Part shown: positions 28,875-38,618 of the stretch, piece by piece
Numbering within the stretch: the stretch's first letter is position 1
How the letters are laid out: each line of letters starts with the position of its first letter
Source of the DNA: Lachnospiraceae bacterium C1.1
GTDB taxonomy: Bacteria; Bacillota; Clostridia; Lachnospirales; Lachnospiraceae
Direction: 5' to 3'
DNA length: 64,000 nt
NCBI GenBank assembly: GCA_030434875.1
Contig: JAUISW010000001.1
Span: forward strand, 1,375,501-1,439,500
Made by a program: the position numbers and the translations under genes
The notes under the pieces: generated by a model
What the model was told of the DNA's origin: nothing
The model's database searches: none
What the model saw: only the letters and a program-made list of their open reading frames with translations

Positions 28875-30101
28875 CTAAAATATCTTCTCAGTAATTTGAG
28901 AATTATACTGTAAATCCGCTATTTCCTCATCTACAACTCTCCCCAAAGGTACTTCATTTACATACTTTCCGGGGATTGAGATTTTTTTATCTGTCCTTCT
29001 CAAAAACCATTCATACTCTATATCCAAATGTCCTATATCCAACGCCTGATACCCATTTCTGGCTAAATCGTATGCAAGAACAGTGGCTGATTGACCAAGT
29101 GAAATTAAAACAATTCTGCTTTTATCAATTGAATTTGCTTTAACTAAGATTTCATCATATTTTTCAAAAGCATTGATAGCAGGACATAAGATCCTTTCGA
29201 CACTTTTTGCACCACTGAGCAAGTCATTATTAACGCCAAAACGAGTCTTATATCCTTCTATGATTGTTAAATCACGCTTTTTCCATATTTCTTTTAACCC
29301 ATTAAATGTTTCAAAAGCCTTATCTTTCCGTTTATAATCATAATAAGGTCTTGTAATATACGTATTATAATAGACTTTATTCAAATCCAATATTTCATAG
29401 TCCAGTTCTCTTCCATTATTATACAAGTGCCTCCTGAACCAGTTCTTAAACTCATCATTCATGCCTTCAAATGAACCATAGAAATCAGTGAGACAGACAA
29501 TATGATTATCGAGATTGCTAACCAGTATTTCCTTTAACCTTTCAATCAACCTCATATCAGGTTCTTGAAAAGTAGAAAAATTCCTACCCAATATCATATT
29601 TAATTCGCCATCGCCGTATCGGCTCATAGAATAGCCTTTTTTTAACATTTCTAAGGTTTCTTTAACGGACTTAATAGTGGGTCTTTTTAAATTGTTTTTT
29701 TCTATATCATCTACAATCTCATATTTTAAGTTGTTGATAATGTAATTCATGCTAAGCATCCGTTGGGAATTGATGTAACTGAGCAATTCTCCTAGATGAA
29801 ATATTTTTCGCATGAGTTTTCTTTCATTTTGATTGATGTCAAAAGGAATAATTATCTTTTCTCTATCAATCCCCATTGCTACTATCTGTTCAACAATATC
29901 ATGATAATTAGGCGTAGAAATGATTATATAATTATATGTACATTCCTTGATCTGATTTGCAGAAACGATATTGTGACCATCAAATATTGTATTCCACCTT
30001 AGAGGATCATTCTCTATATAAGCAGTTACATAAACATCATCCCGAAAGCAATTCTTTATATTTAATGCGTTCTCTCCAGCAGCCCAAATCAAAACATTCA
30101 T
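28875..30101 (-). CDS. GT-D fold glycosyltransferase with N-terminal Rossmann-like module
   Basis: A 408-residue protein. Residues 1-90 form the Rossmann-like module recurring in this locus ('MNVLIWAAGENALNI'). Residues about 145-400 match the GT-D (DUF1792) family known from streptococcal serine-rich protein glycosylation, with the acidic motif 'SRYGDGELNMI' in place of DxD. It probably transfers a hexose in the cytoplasm. It begins two bases after the preceding stop. Confidence 0.8.
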   Translation of the reverse strand: MNVLIWAAGENALNIKNCFRDDVYVTAYIENDPLRWNTIFDGHNIVSANQIKECTYNYIIISTPNYHDIVEQIVAMGIDREKIIIPFDINQNERKLMRKIFHLGELLSYINSQRMLSMNYIINNLKYEIVDDIEKNNLKRPTIKSVKETLEMLKKGYSMSRYGDGELNMILGRNFSTFQEPDMRLIERLKEILVSNLDNHIVCLTDFYGSFEGMNDEFKNWFRRHLYNNGRELDYEILDLNKVYYNTYITRPYYDYKRKDKAFETFNGLKEIWKKRDLTIIEGYKTRFGVNNDLLSGAKSVERILCPAINAFEKYDEILVKANSIDKSRIVLISLGQSATVLAYDLARNGYQALDIGHLDIEYEWFLRRTDKKISIPGKYVNEVPLGRVVDEEIADLQYNSQITEKIF

Positions 30102-30103
30102 GA

Positions 30104-31129
30104 TTATACTTTTTCCTTTAAAGCCTCTCTTATAGCTTCCAAATAACTATATCCATTTATTGTGTCCGGCTCTAAATAATTACTTTCTCCCCATTCATTC
30201 CATGCATTTAAGAAAACGTAGCTATTCCCCTCCATCCTGCTTAATTCAAGTGTTTTTGCAAAATATTTTCTAAACTTTTGAATATTTCTTCCCTTAACAG
30301 CTACACCTTTATCACCTCTTCGAGGAGTATCGTCGTAATCCACAAAGGCACATCTAAATTCATTTGTCTTATGTCTTCTAGATAACATTTCTTCATATAA
30401 TTCATCATAGTCCATTATTAATGTCGAACCTTTTCCAGCACTTAGCAATTCATATTTTGATCTATTAGGTTCAAAATCGACACATGCATTTACATTTTTA
30501 CTCATATACACATGTTCTCTTGCCACATTTAATGAAATAATATAAAGCCCCTCGAAGCCGTCCTGCTGTGCCATTTTATTCCAACATCTAATCATTGCAT
30601 TAAAATCAGGAATATTTCTAAGCCTATATATAACTACAATTGGTTTATTGTCTTCTTTTATATATCTCGAATCGCAGAAAAATTGTCTGAAATATTCGTA
30701 GTGTTTCTTCCATTCATCAATACCTCCGTATGTTTGTGGTATAAGAATCTCTTTATTCCCGCCAGCCCCATGCCATGTTTTAGTCCATGGTTCATTTGCC
30801 CAGCAAAAACAATAGTTCAAATTTATATCCCTATTATCCAATAAGTTCTTTACAGGCTTTTCCAAAACCAATCTGCCATTAAACCAATAATGATATATAC
30901 AAAATCCGTATATTCCACTATCACTTGCTAAACTCTGTTGCCATCTAATAGTGTCCACATTCAGCAAATTGTAATAATTGTCTTTTAATGGGACTCTCGG
31001 AAAATTCTGCCATTCGTAAATTGGCTTTGCTTTTCTAACATTCGTCCATTCAGTAAACCCATTCCCCCAAGCATCATTGTTTTCTGGTATCTCATGGAAC
31101 TGTGGCAAATAAAAAGATATTACTTTCAT
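30104..31129 (-). CDS. WbsX-type glycosyltransferase / GH99-like protein
   Basis: A 341-residue protein of the WbsX group. It starts 'MKVISFYLPQFHEIPENNDA' and has 'WGNGFTEWTNVRKAKP', 'CFCWANEPWTKTWHG' and 'NAWNEWGESNYLEPD', all typical of the GH99-like fold in O-antigen and capsule loci. The start at 31129 follows GGAG at nine bases and sits two bases after the stop of the gene before it. Members are annotated as glycosyltransferases, but the fold is hydrolase-like and the activity is not settled. Confidence 0.85.
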   Translation of the reverse strand: MKVISFYLPQFHEIPENNDAWGNGFTEWTNVRKAKPIYEWQNFPRVPLKDNYYNLLNVDTIRWQQSLASDSGIYGFCIYHYWFNGRLVLEKPVKNLLDNRDINLNYCFCWANEPWTKTWHGAGGNKEILIPQTYGGIDEWKKHYEYFRQFFCDSRYIKEDNKPIVVIYRLRNIPDFNAMIRCWNKMAQQDGFEGLYIISLNVAREHVYMSKNVNACVDFEPNRSKYELLSAGKGSTLIMDYDELYEEMLSRRHKTNEFRCAFVDYDDTPRRGDKGVAVKGRNIQKFRKYFAKTLELSRMEGNSYVFLNAWNEWGESNYLEPDTINGYSYLEAIREALKEKV

Positions 31130-31131
31130 AA

Positions 31132-31512
31132 TTAAATACTCCATATTACTTCTTCAATCGAAATAATTCTCGTATTAATCTTGTCTTCTAATGATTTTTT
31201 TATTTCATCATAAGCATAAAATGGCATTACAATTATGGCATCAACTCTTGGGAGAGCATCATCCAAGCTATAAATAGCATTAATTCTACATACTGTACCA
31301 GCCACATCTTGATCTATTCCATAACATATATTGACTGATGTACCACTTAAACTATCTATAATCCGATTTGCCAAATCACCCATCCCATACAAAGCTATAT
31401 TTTTTATGCCTTCTTCTAAAAAAAAATCCACAATATCATGCTTTAGATGTATTGCCTCTAACCAGTGAAGCAGCATCAAGTATGAATGCTCAAATCTTTC
31501 AAAATTATTCAA
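31132..31512 (-). CDS. Stand-alone Rossmann-like module protein
   Basis: A 126-residue protein. About 35 helical N-terminal residues are followed by a single Rossmann-like module ('IKNIALYGMGDLANRIIDSL') ending in 'ISIEEVIWSI'. It closely resembles the soluble half of the membrane-anchored protein at 38611-39126 and the modules fused to several glycosyltransferases here. It overlaps the radical SAM gene by eight bases and is followed at once by the WbsX gene, so it is translationally coupled. Function unknown; nucleotide-sugar or NAD binding is possible. Confidence 0.6.
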   Translation of the reverse strand: MNNFERFEHSYLMLLHWLEAIHLKHDIVDFFLEEGIKNIALYGMGDLANRIIDSLSGTSVNICYGIDQDVAGTVCRINAIYSLDDALPRVDAIIVMPFYAYDEIKKSLEDKINTRIISIEEVIWSI

Positions 31513-33178
31513 AGATAATGCCTCCTCTTTTTTCTAGCTCCCACATATAATAGTTTTCAACTATGCCTTTTTTATCCTTTTTATGCGAATACTGAATAGT
31601 TCCAAGATCAACAATATTCGAGTTTTTTATAATATCGCTTTCTAATACTTCTTTTAATTCCTTTTTTGGAGTTACTCCATCTTTTTCCATCATACTAATC
31701 TGTTCAAATTCTTGTGTTGAATATGTACCCCAATTCAAAATCTTTGTAAAGAAAACCTCATCAACCCCCAATTCTTCTCCCCATTTTACAAATGGAATCA
31801 TTTCTCTATAATTTTCCCGTTGAACAACAAAATTTATCCTAAAATATCTCAATTCTCCCGCCTTTCTTAACCCAGAAGCAAAAGTCAAATTCTTCTTTAG
31901 TTGTTCAAAGTTTCCCTTTCTAATCTTAGAATATGTTTCCTTTGTTGCAGCATCTATAGATACTGTAAGCATAATCTTAGAATTCTTGTCTTGTTTAAAA
32001 AGACTCCAATTTTCTTCATTTAATAATGTTCCATTAGAGAGCAGTCTTATATATTTCGGATTACATTTTTGACTTGTGTAAATCATCTTATAATCGGGGC
32101 TAGCAAAAACCTCACCATCTCCGGCTAATATCAGAAAATCACATTTTTCCAGATAATCCTTTATTATTCTCCTAGTTACTCTATTTATTTCTTTTCTTTC
32201 CTGATCTTTAGCAAAATAAACGCTTTTCCTACATGTTTCACAACATAAATTACATGATGAATCATGTCCTATTGATAAAACTTTGGGATAATCTGACATT
32301 TTTTTATATAAAGATTGATTATTATCTACATTATTTTTTTTAATACCCACAAACAAAGGACACATCCTTTTATCACAAAAGCTGAACGTTTTATTTTCTG
32401 CAGACAAACACAGCACCTTATGAATATTAGACTTCCACAGATCATCAGCACTTTTATCAAATATATTATCCAAGTTCTGTTTTAAAAACGTTGTGCAACA
32501 ACACCTAGTATTTCCTCTATAAAAAATCTCTAAATGATTTAGCATGGTATTACATACTAAATCATAATGTGACTCATCAAAAATGGTCCTCCGAAGCAAC
32601 TGTGAAGGCATTCCAAGCCATTTCTGATAAGAAATAAAATCAATATTCTCTTTTAATCCATTATCAGTAAGTTCAGAAATTATTTCTTTATCTTTATCAA
32701 TTGCGATTATAAAAAAATAGTCTTTGTAGTCTCCTATATCGCCTGGCTTTTTTACAGTAATACCATTAAAAAACTCCTGCCTCTTATATGTATCTACATA
32801 CAAATCGACATTCAAGTTTTTAGTGTACTCATAGAATTCTTCAGATACTTTTCCTGTTCCCCAGATTGCTATCTTTTTATTTTTAGGAATTGTAATCTCA
32901 TCTAATGAACAAAAAAAATCTTCTTCTTTAACATAATCTTTTTTATACTGCATTCCTAAATCGATTAATTTATCAATCTGGGGTTCCTTATTAAACCCAC
33001 ACACGATAATTTGGTCAAAATCTCTGTTGATAACTGCATCTTGAACAGTTTTTACGTCGTATGTCAGAAATTTATTTTCTTTATAGTTATCATCAATAAA
33101 GTAGAGTACGCTTAGCTCATCAAATATATATAAGAAATCTTTTGCGACTCTATTTGTTCCATAAATAACATACTTCAT
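31505..33178 (-). CDS. Radical SAM enzyme with two N-terminal Rossmann-like modules and a cysteine-rich segment before the SAM domain
   Basis: A 557-residue protein starting at 33178 (AGAGG upstream). Residues 1-90 and 100-185 are two Rossmann-like modules ('MKYVIYGTNRVAKDF', 'KKIAIWGTGKVSEEF'). Residues 215-280 contain C226-C228, C257, C268 and C273 in a SPASM-like context ('DDLWKSNIHKVLC', 'FCDKRMCPLF'). The radical SAM core begins at about 300 with the CX3CX2C cluster C309, C313 and C316 ('CNLCCETCRKS'), followed by 'SIDAATKETYSKIRKGNFEQL'. SPASM domains usually come after the SAM core; here the order is reversed. It may alter a sugar or peptide acceptor. Confidence 0.85.
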   Translation of the reverse strand: MKYVIYGTNRVAKDFLYIFDELSVLYFIDDNYKENKFLTYDVKTVQDAVINRDFDQIIVCGFNKEPQIDKLIDLGMQYKKDYVKEEDFFCSLDEITIPKNKKIAIWGTGKVSEEFYEYTKNLNVDLYVDTYKRQEFFNGITVKKPGDIGDYKDYFFIIAIDKDKEIISELTDNGLKENIDFISYQKWLGMPSQLLRRTIFDESHYDLVCNTMLNHLEIFYRGNTRCCCTTFLKQNLDNIFDKSADDLWKSNIHKVLCLSAENKTFSFCDKRMCPLFVGIKKNNVDNNQSLYKKMSDYPKVLSIGHDSSCNLCCETCRKSVYFAKDQERKEINRVTRRIIKDYLEKCDFLILAGDGEVFASPDYKMIYTSQKCNPKYIRLLSNGTLLNEENWSLFKQDKNSKIMLTVSIDAATKETYSKIRKGNFEQLKKNLTFASGLRKAGELRYFRINFVVQRENYREMIPFVKWGEELGVDEVFFTKILNWGTYSTQEFEQISMMEKDGVTPKKELKEVLESDIIKNSNIVDLGTIQYSHKKDKKGIVENYYMWELEKRGGIIFE

Positions 33179-33256
33179 TCTATTTCCTCTTAACTGCACA
33201 TAATAATTATTCCTAGCTTTCAAGGTATCAGAACATAGTATCAGCACGCTATGTAT

Positions 33257-34387
33257 TCAAAATATTGGTCTAATAATGTTTTTATCATCAATCTTATTCT
33301 TTTTTAAAATTTCATATATTTCATCTGCATATTTACTACCAACAGAAATAATTATTCCATCATTAGATTTCAAATATATTTCATCTAATGTATAAGTAGC
33401 TTCATTTTGTTTATCTGAAACAATAACTCCTTCTATTTTCTTCCCCGTCAAATCAAAATAGTCTTTTAGACAATCTTTCATATTGCCATTACCATATAGA
33501 AAAACTCGACTATGTGTTTCAAAAAAGTGTTCTAGTTCAAAAAAACTATACGGTATTCCTCTGCCAATTAGTTGTTTATTCTTGTCTAATCTTTTTATGT
33601 GTTCATCGATATACTGAGTGTCATATTCCGATTCGTTCTTTATGTAATCCAAAGCTTTTATTGCATTTCCATAATTCGTAACTGTAAATGCCTTTTTCTT
33701 AATAAACGGCATTCTGCAATATTTCAAGCACTCATATGCATAGTCCATCCATGTATTTTTTGTCTCATCTTGATTAGGAATTGTCCCTTTAAGTTCGGTA
33801 TATGTTGTATATGAATACTTTCTTTCTGAAAAAAAATCGGTTAAATAGACTTCAAAGTCACAGACAGTTTTATTAAAATCGTTTATACTTTTATAGCCTT
33901 TCCAAAAAGCCAGAAAATCTTCACTTCTTAAAATACTATTCCTAAATGTTATAAAATAACTTTGAATATGTTCTGGAATTGATGTGCCATCATACCATAT
34001 TCCGTGCGATAATTTGGTCATTCCCCAAAAATCTACATTTTTAGTATCCATCAACTCAAAAACTTCATCCATTGGAAAGATTGGTCCATAGAAACTATCA
34101 TTCATCAACGTTAATTCATACCAAGATTTCCAATTCTCATTTTTTAAGTAATTCAATATGGCATCTTTATAAGCACCACCATCATATCCATAATTGCTTC
34201 TGGTTACTATTTGGTCAGAAATACTCCTAAAAAAAAGAAATCCATCTTCATGGATTTCACCATTCACAATAATTACGATTTTTTTATAATATTTATTCAA
34301 CTCTTTAAGCATGAAACGTACATAATTCTCTACATATCCTTGGAAATCATAAAATACATAAATTAGAAATCTATTCTTTGTTTGCAT
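33257..34387 (-). CDS. Rhamnan synthesis F-like (RgpF family) glycosyltransferase with C-terminal Rossmann-like module
   Basis: A 376-residue protein. Residues about 1-260 match the RgpF family of rhamnose-glucose polysaccharide synthesis, with 'YVFYDFQGYVENYVRFML', 'RSNYGYDGGAYKDAI' and 'ELTLMNDSFYGPIF'. Residues about 285-376 are another copy of the Rossmann-like module, here at the C-terminus ('RVFLYGNGNMKDCLKDYF'). GAGG precedes the ATG. It probably adds a deoxyhexose or hexose in the cytoplasm. Confidence 0.82.
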   Translation of the reverse strand: MQTKNRFLIYVFYDFQGYVENYVRFMLKELNKYYKKIVIIVNGEIHEDGFLFFRSISDQIVTRSNYGYDGGAYKDAILNYLKNENWKSWYELTLMNDSFYGPIFPMDEVFELMDTKNVDFWGMTKLSHGIWYDGTSIPEHIQSYFITFRNSILRSEDFLAFWKGYKSINDFNKTVCDFEVYLTDFFSERKYSYTTYTELKGTIPNQDETKNTWMDYAYECLKYCRMPFIKKKAFTVTNYGNAIKALDYIKNESEYDTQYIDEHIKRLDKNKQLIGRGIPYSFFELEHFFETHSRVFLYGNGNMKDCLKDYFDLTGKKIEGVIVSDKQNEATYTLDEIYLKSNDGIIISVGSKYADEIYEILKKNKIDDKNIIRPIF

Positions 34388-34406
34388 AAAGATAGCCTCA
34401 TATAAA

Positions 34407-35441
34407 TCACTTTGTGTTTCCTGATTTTTCTTCTCTTAGTAAAAAACGGTTCATAAACAAATAATCGTTATCATTAATATCTAAGTCTGATATATCTGGA
34501 TATAAATTCATCTTCCAACACACATAAGGGAACGAAATCTGATCTCTATATGAGTATTTTATTATTTCTTCCTCCCATGCATTCATTAGTCTTATAACAT
34601 TCTCATCATTATGATTTCTTACTATGCAACCCATTTCAAACAAACCAGCATCAAAAGGGTATCCCCCATTGTAGTAATGTGATATTTGTCGAACTAAGTC
34701 TTTTTTGACACCTTTATGTTCAGCAATACAACAGGCAGCCTCATCATATATACAGTTTCTCTCTGGATGTGGAAAACATAAAATTGGACTTTTCTTTATA
34801 TATTTATTTATATATCTTCTTAAATCATCTCTTATTAGAAATTTCCCATCTACCCAAACACTTATTTCATATTCCTTAAAATATCTTTCAGGATGAATCT
34901 TAAATCTTTTTGATAGCATAATATTGTTAATATTGGGGTCTTCAATATATTCTATATTCCAAAAATCTGACTTTAAATTCCTATCATTCGAAAAACAAAC
35001 ATACGTAATCTTATCATCTCTATATAAAGGAATATTCAGCACATCATATCCACCTGTAATAGCAGTGTACACAACTAAAGAATCGCATTTAATACCATCT
35101 CCTCCGCATTTATTTTTTCCATATTGCAATACATATTTTTCTAATGAGTATTTCATCCGTTTAAACGCAAAATGATTCTTAATACACGTATCCTCGATTC
35201 CTCTCACATTAAGCTGTTTCCTGATCTCTAATTCAAACTGTGAACAAATTACATACAAATCAATATCTAACTCTGCAGCTTTATCGACCGATATTATTGG
35301 AATACCATCAATTGCACCTCCAACTTTATCAGAATTATTATCAATAAAACAGGCAATGTCACCAATATAACCATACTTCTTAATATAATCATTCAAAAAA
35401 CTGATTCCTATACGTCCAGCACCAAACAGTCCTACTCTCAT
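34407..35441 (-). CDS. TOD1/MUCI70-like (DUF616) glycosyltransferase with N-terminal Rossmann-like module
   Basis: A 344-residue protein. Residues 1-95 carry the Rossmann-like module ('MRVGLFGAGRIGISFLND'). Residues about 120-335 resemble DUF616 glycosyltransferases: 'VVYTAITGGYDVLNIP', 'YEISVWVDGKF' with a DxK metal-site variant, and 'FDAGLFEMGCIVRNH'. It follows the methyltransferase gene in the operon. The sugar is unknown. Confidence 0.78.
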   Translation of the reverse strand: MRVGLFGAGRIGISFLNDYIKKYGYIGDIACFIDNNSDKVGGAIDGIPIISVDKAAELDIDLYVICSQFELEIRKQLNVRGIEDTCIKNHFAFKRMKYSLEKYVLQYGKNKCGGDGIKCDSLVVYTAITGGYDVLNIPLYRDDKITYVCFSNDRNLKSDFWNIEYIEDPNINNIMLSKRFKIHPERYFKEYEISVWVDGKFLIRDDLRRYINKYIKKSPILCFPHPERNCIYDEAACCIAEHKGVKKDLVRQISHYYNGGYPFDAGLFEMGCIVRNHNDENVIRLMNAWEEEIIKYSYRDQISFPYVCWKMNLYPDISDLDINDNDYLFMNRFLLREEKSGNTK

Positions 35442-35470
35442 TTTTCCTACCGTCAGTATCTCATGCCTAT

Positions 35471-36142
35471 TTAACTATTCACACAGAGAATACCATTTAT
35501 TACCTCATGATTATAATCTTCATCCTCATCTATATTATTTGTTATTTCGTTACTAAGATAATTAAGCATACATATTGCAGATGCTAGATTACCATATGAA
35601 CGGATATTAATAACATTTTTCGCCTTAAAGACTTCTCTTCCTATTTGAGTCAAACCTTCTTTAGAATAGAAAGAAATAAGACCTCTAATCTGGGGGTATG
35701 CTGGTCCCGAAACTGTAACTATGAGCACCCCAGATGGCTTTAACATATCCATAAACTGTCTCATTATTTTTAGTGGGTCTACAAAACTGCCTAACACTTG
35801 AGTTGCAATTATTAAGTCAAACTTTTTATCTAGTACTGTTTTAGTTAAATCAAACTGATATGTTATTGGATTATTGCGATTTAATCTACCCACTTTTGTA
35901 GCATACGAAACACTTCCACCTTTTTCGTTAATAATAAGATCCGCATAAACCACCCCACCATCAAATTCTAGTATCTCAGGATTTTCTTTAATATAAGGTA
36001 TACATGACAGCACATAATTCTTAATAAACTTTCGATCCGCAGACTCCTCCATCCGAATATGTCTTGCACAAGGCGAATATTTTTGTATCGTTTGTATACT
36101 GCCATGTATCTTTTGAAATGCTTTATCTCTAATTTTTTTCAT
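35471..36142 (-). CDS. SAM-dependent methyltransferase-like protein
   Basis: A 223-residue class I methyltransferase-like protein. The post-I region 'KKFDLIIATQVLGSFVDP' and 'FMDMLKPSGVLIVTVSGP' are clear. Motif I (GxGxG) is weak: 'LEFDGGVVYADLIIN'. It could O-methylate a sugar residue or be a degenerate relative. It lies 6 bases from the deacetylase gene. Confidence 0.7.
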   Translation of the reverse strand: MKKIRDKAFQKIHGSIQTIQKYSPCARHIRMEESADRKFIKNYVLSCIPYIKENPEILEFDGGVVYADLIINEKGGSVSYATKVGRLNRNNPITYQFDLTKTVLDKKFDLIIATQVLGSFVDPLKIMRQFMDMLKPSGVLIVTVSGPAYPQIRGLISFYSKEGLTQIGREVFKAKNVINIRSYGNLASAICMLNYLSNEITNNIDEDEDYNHEVINGILCVNS

Positions 36143-36148
36143 AGAATA

Positions 36149-37741
36149 CTATTTCCTAATTAGTCTAACTATATCATATACTTGCTTGTTATTTTTTAGA
36201 TATGCTCTAAGATTACAACTCTTAAAATTCTTTGATAGAAAGATCTTATCATCCCTCCATAAAACAGCTCCTTTATGTGGACTTACATCACTAACTTCCT
36301 TAGCAACATCATCTAAAAATGCAGCACTTTTCTTTACGTAGACTGACAACTCATCTTCATCGGCGTTAATAATATACCTATAAGCATATATTCCATTAAT
36401 CATAATCTTTATAAAATCAGGAATGCTTTGCTTTTTTTCAATTATTTCTATCTCACTCAATCCAACCTTGTTAGCATTCATACAAATATCAATATTGGTA
36501 ATTTTAATCTTTTCATCTATATTAATAACTGATTTAATGTCATATTTACGTATTGTATGAGTAATCTTTACATAGCATGGTTTACCAGCCTTTATGCCTC
36601 GTATTTTCATATCGATTAGGCATTCCTTTTCTGTAAGGCTATTAGTATCTCTAAAAAAAACAAGTCTACTAACTTCTGTAGCTTTATCTAATTCAATATT
36701 TATCTTTGGATTTTTGTCACAAGAAGAAGGATACCATACCGATCTATCAAACGGCATTATTTTCTCGGTTATTGCACTCGTATCTGCGATAACAAAATCA
36801 TTAAGATATTTAGCGTTACCACTGCTTACTTTTATACTAGCCTTAAGCAAAATATTATTTGTTTCCCTTAGCCAAAACACCGCATCGGAATTCATCATGC
36901 TATAAAAAAAGCGCTTAGCATTTTGGGAGAAATGATATTTATTAATTGACCGATACAATTTATTTTTAAAAAAGAAATTTTCCTCTATGTCAACTGGAAA
37001 CGCTATTCGATCTCTCCATAAAAAATATGGATTGCCTATCTCAAATCGCTTATCCCCTAGCTTCACTCTATGTGGCTTTTTTGTATTCTCAAGATGAGAT
37101 TTATCATAATCAAGAATTCCATCCCACCCCAGAAAGTAAACAAAACCTTTATAAATTTCTGGATAATATAATTCTCTTTTTTTTAGAAGAATCCCCATAA
37201 TTCTGTCAAAAACTAATGACGCAAATCTATGTTCTGGATGCCAATCAAGATCATTGCAAAAAATCACATCCGGAAGCAAAAAATCAATAATCTGCAACAT
37301 ATCATTCATATAATTATCCAACGTATATTTATGTTGAATTCCATTTACAATCATACACGACTCATTACCATAAGTAGTATCAAATCCTGCTTTAGACATT
37401 AACACTGCATCCTTAGGTGCATGATACATATGACCATATTCTGATTTATATTGGTCTCCATACCCCATAAATATTATGTTTTTTTTTGATATGCCATAAA
37501 CGGATAAAGCCTTTATACTTTCTTTTTTTCTTACGTAAAAGTTATTTCCGCAATCACCGTTAGTAGTAAAAGCAACATATATTTTTTTTGTAACTTTTCT
37601 CAAACATCCTAATATTGTTCCGCATAAAAATAATTCATCATCTTGATGGGGCACAATAATCAAAACAGATTTTTCACGAAAGTGATTCCAAATACTATTC
37701 TTTAATAATTCCATCAGCAGTAAGTTTTCCTTCCCACACAT
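36149..37741 (-). CDS. PIG-L/LmbE-family deacetylase with C-terminal beta domain
   Basis: A 530-residue protein. Residues about 20-240 form a PIG-L deacetylase with the zinc motif 'IIVPHQDDELFLCG' (family AHPDDE) and the later His in 'DLDWHPEHRFASLV'. The remainder looks like a galactose-binding or carbohydrate-binding beta domain. It would remove an N-acetyl group from an amino sugar. The start is uncertain: ATG 37741 overlaps the upstream gene by 47 bases; ATG 37714 is an alternative. Confidence 0.82.
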   Translation of the reverse strand: MCGKENLLLMELLKNSIWNHFREKSVLIIVPHQDDELFLCGTILGCLRKVTKKIYVAFTTNGDCGNNFYVRKKESIKALSVYGISKKNIIFMGYGDQYKSEYGHMYHAPKDAVLMSKAGFDTTYGNESCMIVNGIQHKYTLDNYMNDMLQIIDFLLPDVIFCNDLDWHPEHRFASLVFDRIMGILLKKRELYYPEIYKGFVYFLGWDGILDYDKSHLENTKKPHRVKLGDKRFEIGNPYFLWRDRIAFPVDIEENFFFKNKLYRSINKYHFSQNAKRFFYSMMNSDAVFWLRETNNILLKASIKVSSGNAKYLNDFVIADTSAITEKIMPFDRSVWYPSSCDKNPKINIELDKATEVSRLVFFRDTNSLTEKECLIDMKIRGIKAGKPCYVKITHTIRKYDIKSVINIDEKIKITNIDICMNANKVGLSEIEIIEKKQSIPDFIKIMINGIYAYRYIINADEDELSVYVKKSAAFLDDVAKEVSDVSPHKGAVLWRDDKIFLSKNFKSCNLRAYLKNNKQVYDIVRLIRK

Positions 37742-38618
37742 TACACGCCTTTGCTATTATACTAATTACATAATATGAAGAATCCATAATAAGTCTCCTT
37801 AAAACTGGATCATTATTGTACTCATAACAAAACTGATTAAAATATAGCTCATGTTCTAGATAATGTATTGATCCAGCATATAATAGTTTCTTATAAGTTG
37901 CATATTCTCTTCCTATTGCAAAATGTAGGCCATGCAACGGTCTAAAAGCATTTAAAGAAATTTCATATGATGAATCCGGAATTCCTGTTTTTGATAAAAA
38001 ATTCAGAACCCAAAGGCATCTCTCGTCATCTCGGAAAAACAATTTATCTATTACTTCTATTCTTCTTCCTTTTAAGTATTTTAAAATAAGAGTTCGCACC
38101 AAATTAACTTTCTTATAATACTCACGTTTTTTTATAAAATGTAGTCCAGTAAGTCGAAATAGATGTGTGACGGATAAATTATCCCTATCCGAAAAATAAT
38201 CCTTAATTCTTAGTCTAAGGGCATTACTGTAACACCTTCCCGTTCTAGACATATCGGAAATATGTTGTTTTAACAGAGCTGTTTTTTCTCTTTGAATGAA
38301 AATATCAATATCTCCCCAATAAACATAATCATAACCATCAAATCTTTCTTCTTCACAAAGCCATCTAAAGCAACGTTTTTCAATGTCACTCTTTAGACCA
38401 TATCTATTTGTAAAATCAATGTTCTCAATAAACTCTGCTTTTTGATAGAGATTATAACTCCCAAGTAGCTTTCTTATGCCAATTGACATTTTCTTATCAA
38501 CAAATACTTTGATATCGTAATCAGGGTAACTATTGTTTATTGAATAAATATACAGAGGAATCCAACATTGGTATTTTCTTCCGTAAACACACACTGCAAT
38601 ACATAATTTATTACTCAT
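37695..38618 (-). CDS. Probable GT-A-like glycosyltransferase
   Basis: A 307-residue protein not closely recognised. 'KLCIAVCVYGRKYQCWIPLYIYSI' opens like nucleotide-sugar transferases, and 'YDYVYWGDIDIFIQRE' carries a DxD motif in the expected place. 'FRPLHGLHFAIG' follows late. Context and DxD support a cytoplasmic glycosyltransferase. The start at 38618 overlaps the upstream gene end by eight bases. Confidence 0.65.
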   Translation of the reverse strand: MSNKLCIAVCVYGRKYQCWIPLYIYSINNSYPDYDIKVFVDKKMSIGIRKLLGSYNLYQKAEFIENIDFTNRYGLKSDIEKRCFRWLCEEERFDGYDYVYWGDIDIFIQREKTALLKQHISDMSRTGRCYSNALRLRIKDYFSDRDNLSVTHLFRLTGLHFIKKREYYKKVNLVRTLILKYLKGRRIEVIDKLFFRDDERCLWVLNFLSKTGIPDSSYEISLNAFRPLHGLHFAIGREYATYKKLLYAGSIHYLEHELYFNQFCYEYNNDPVLRRLIMDSSYYVISIIAKACNVWEGKLTADGIIKE

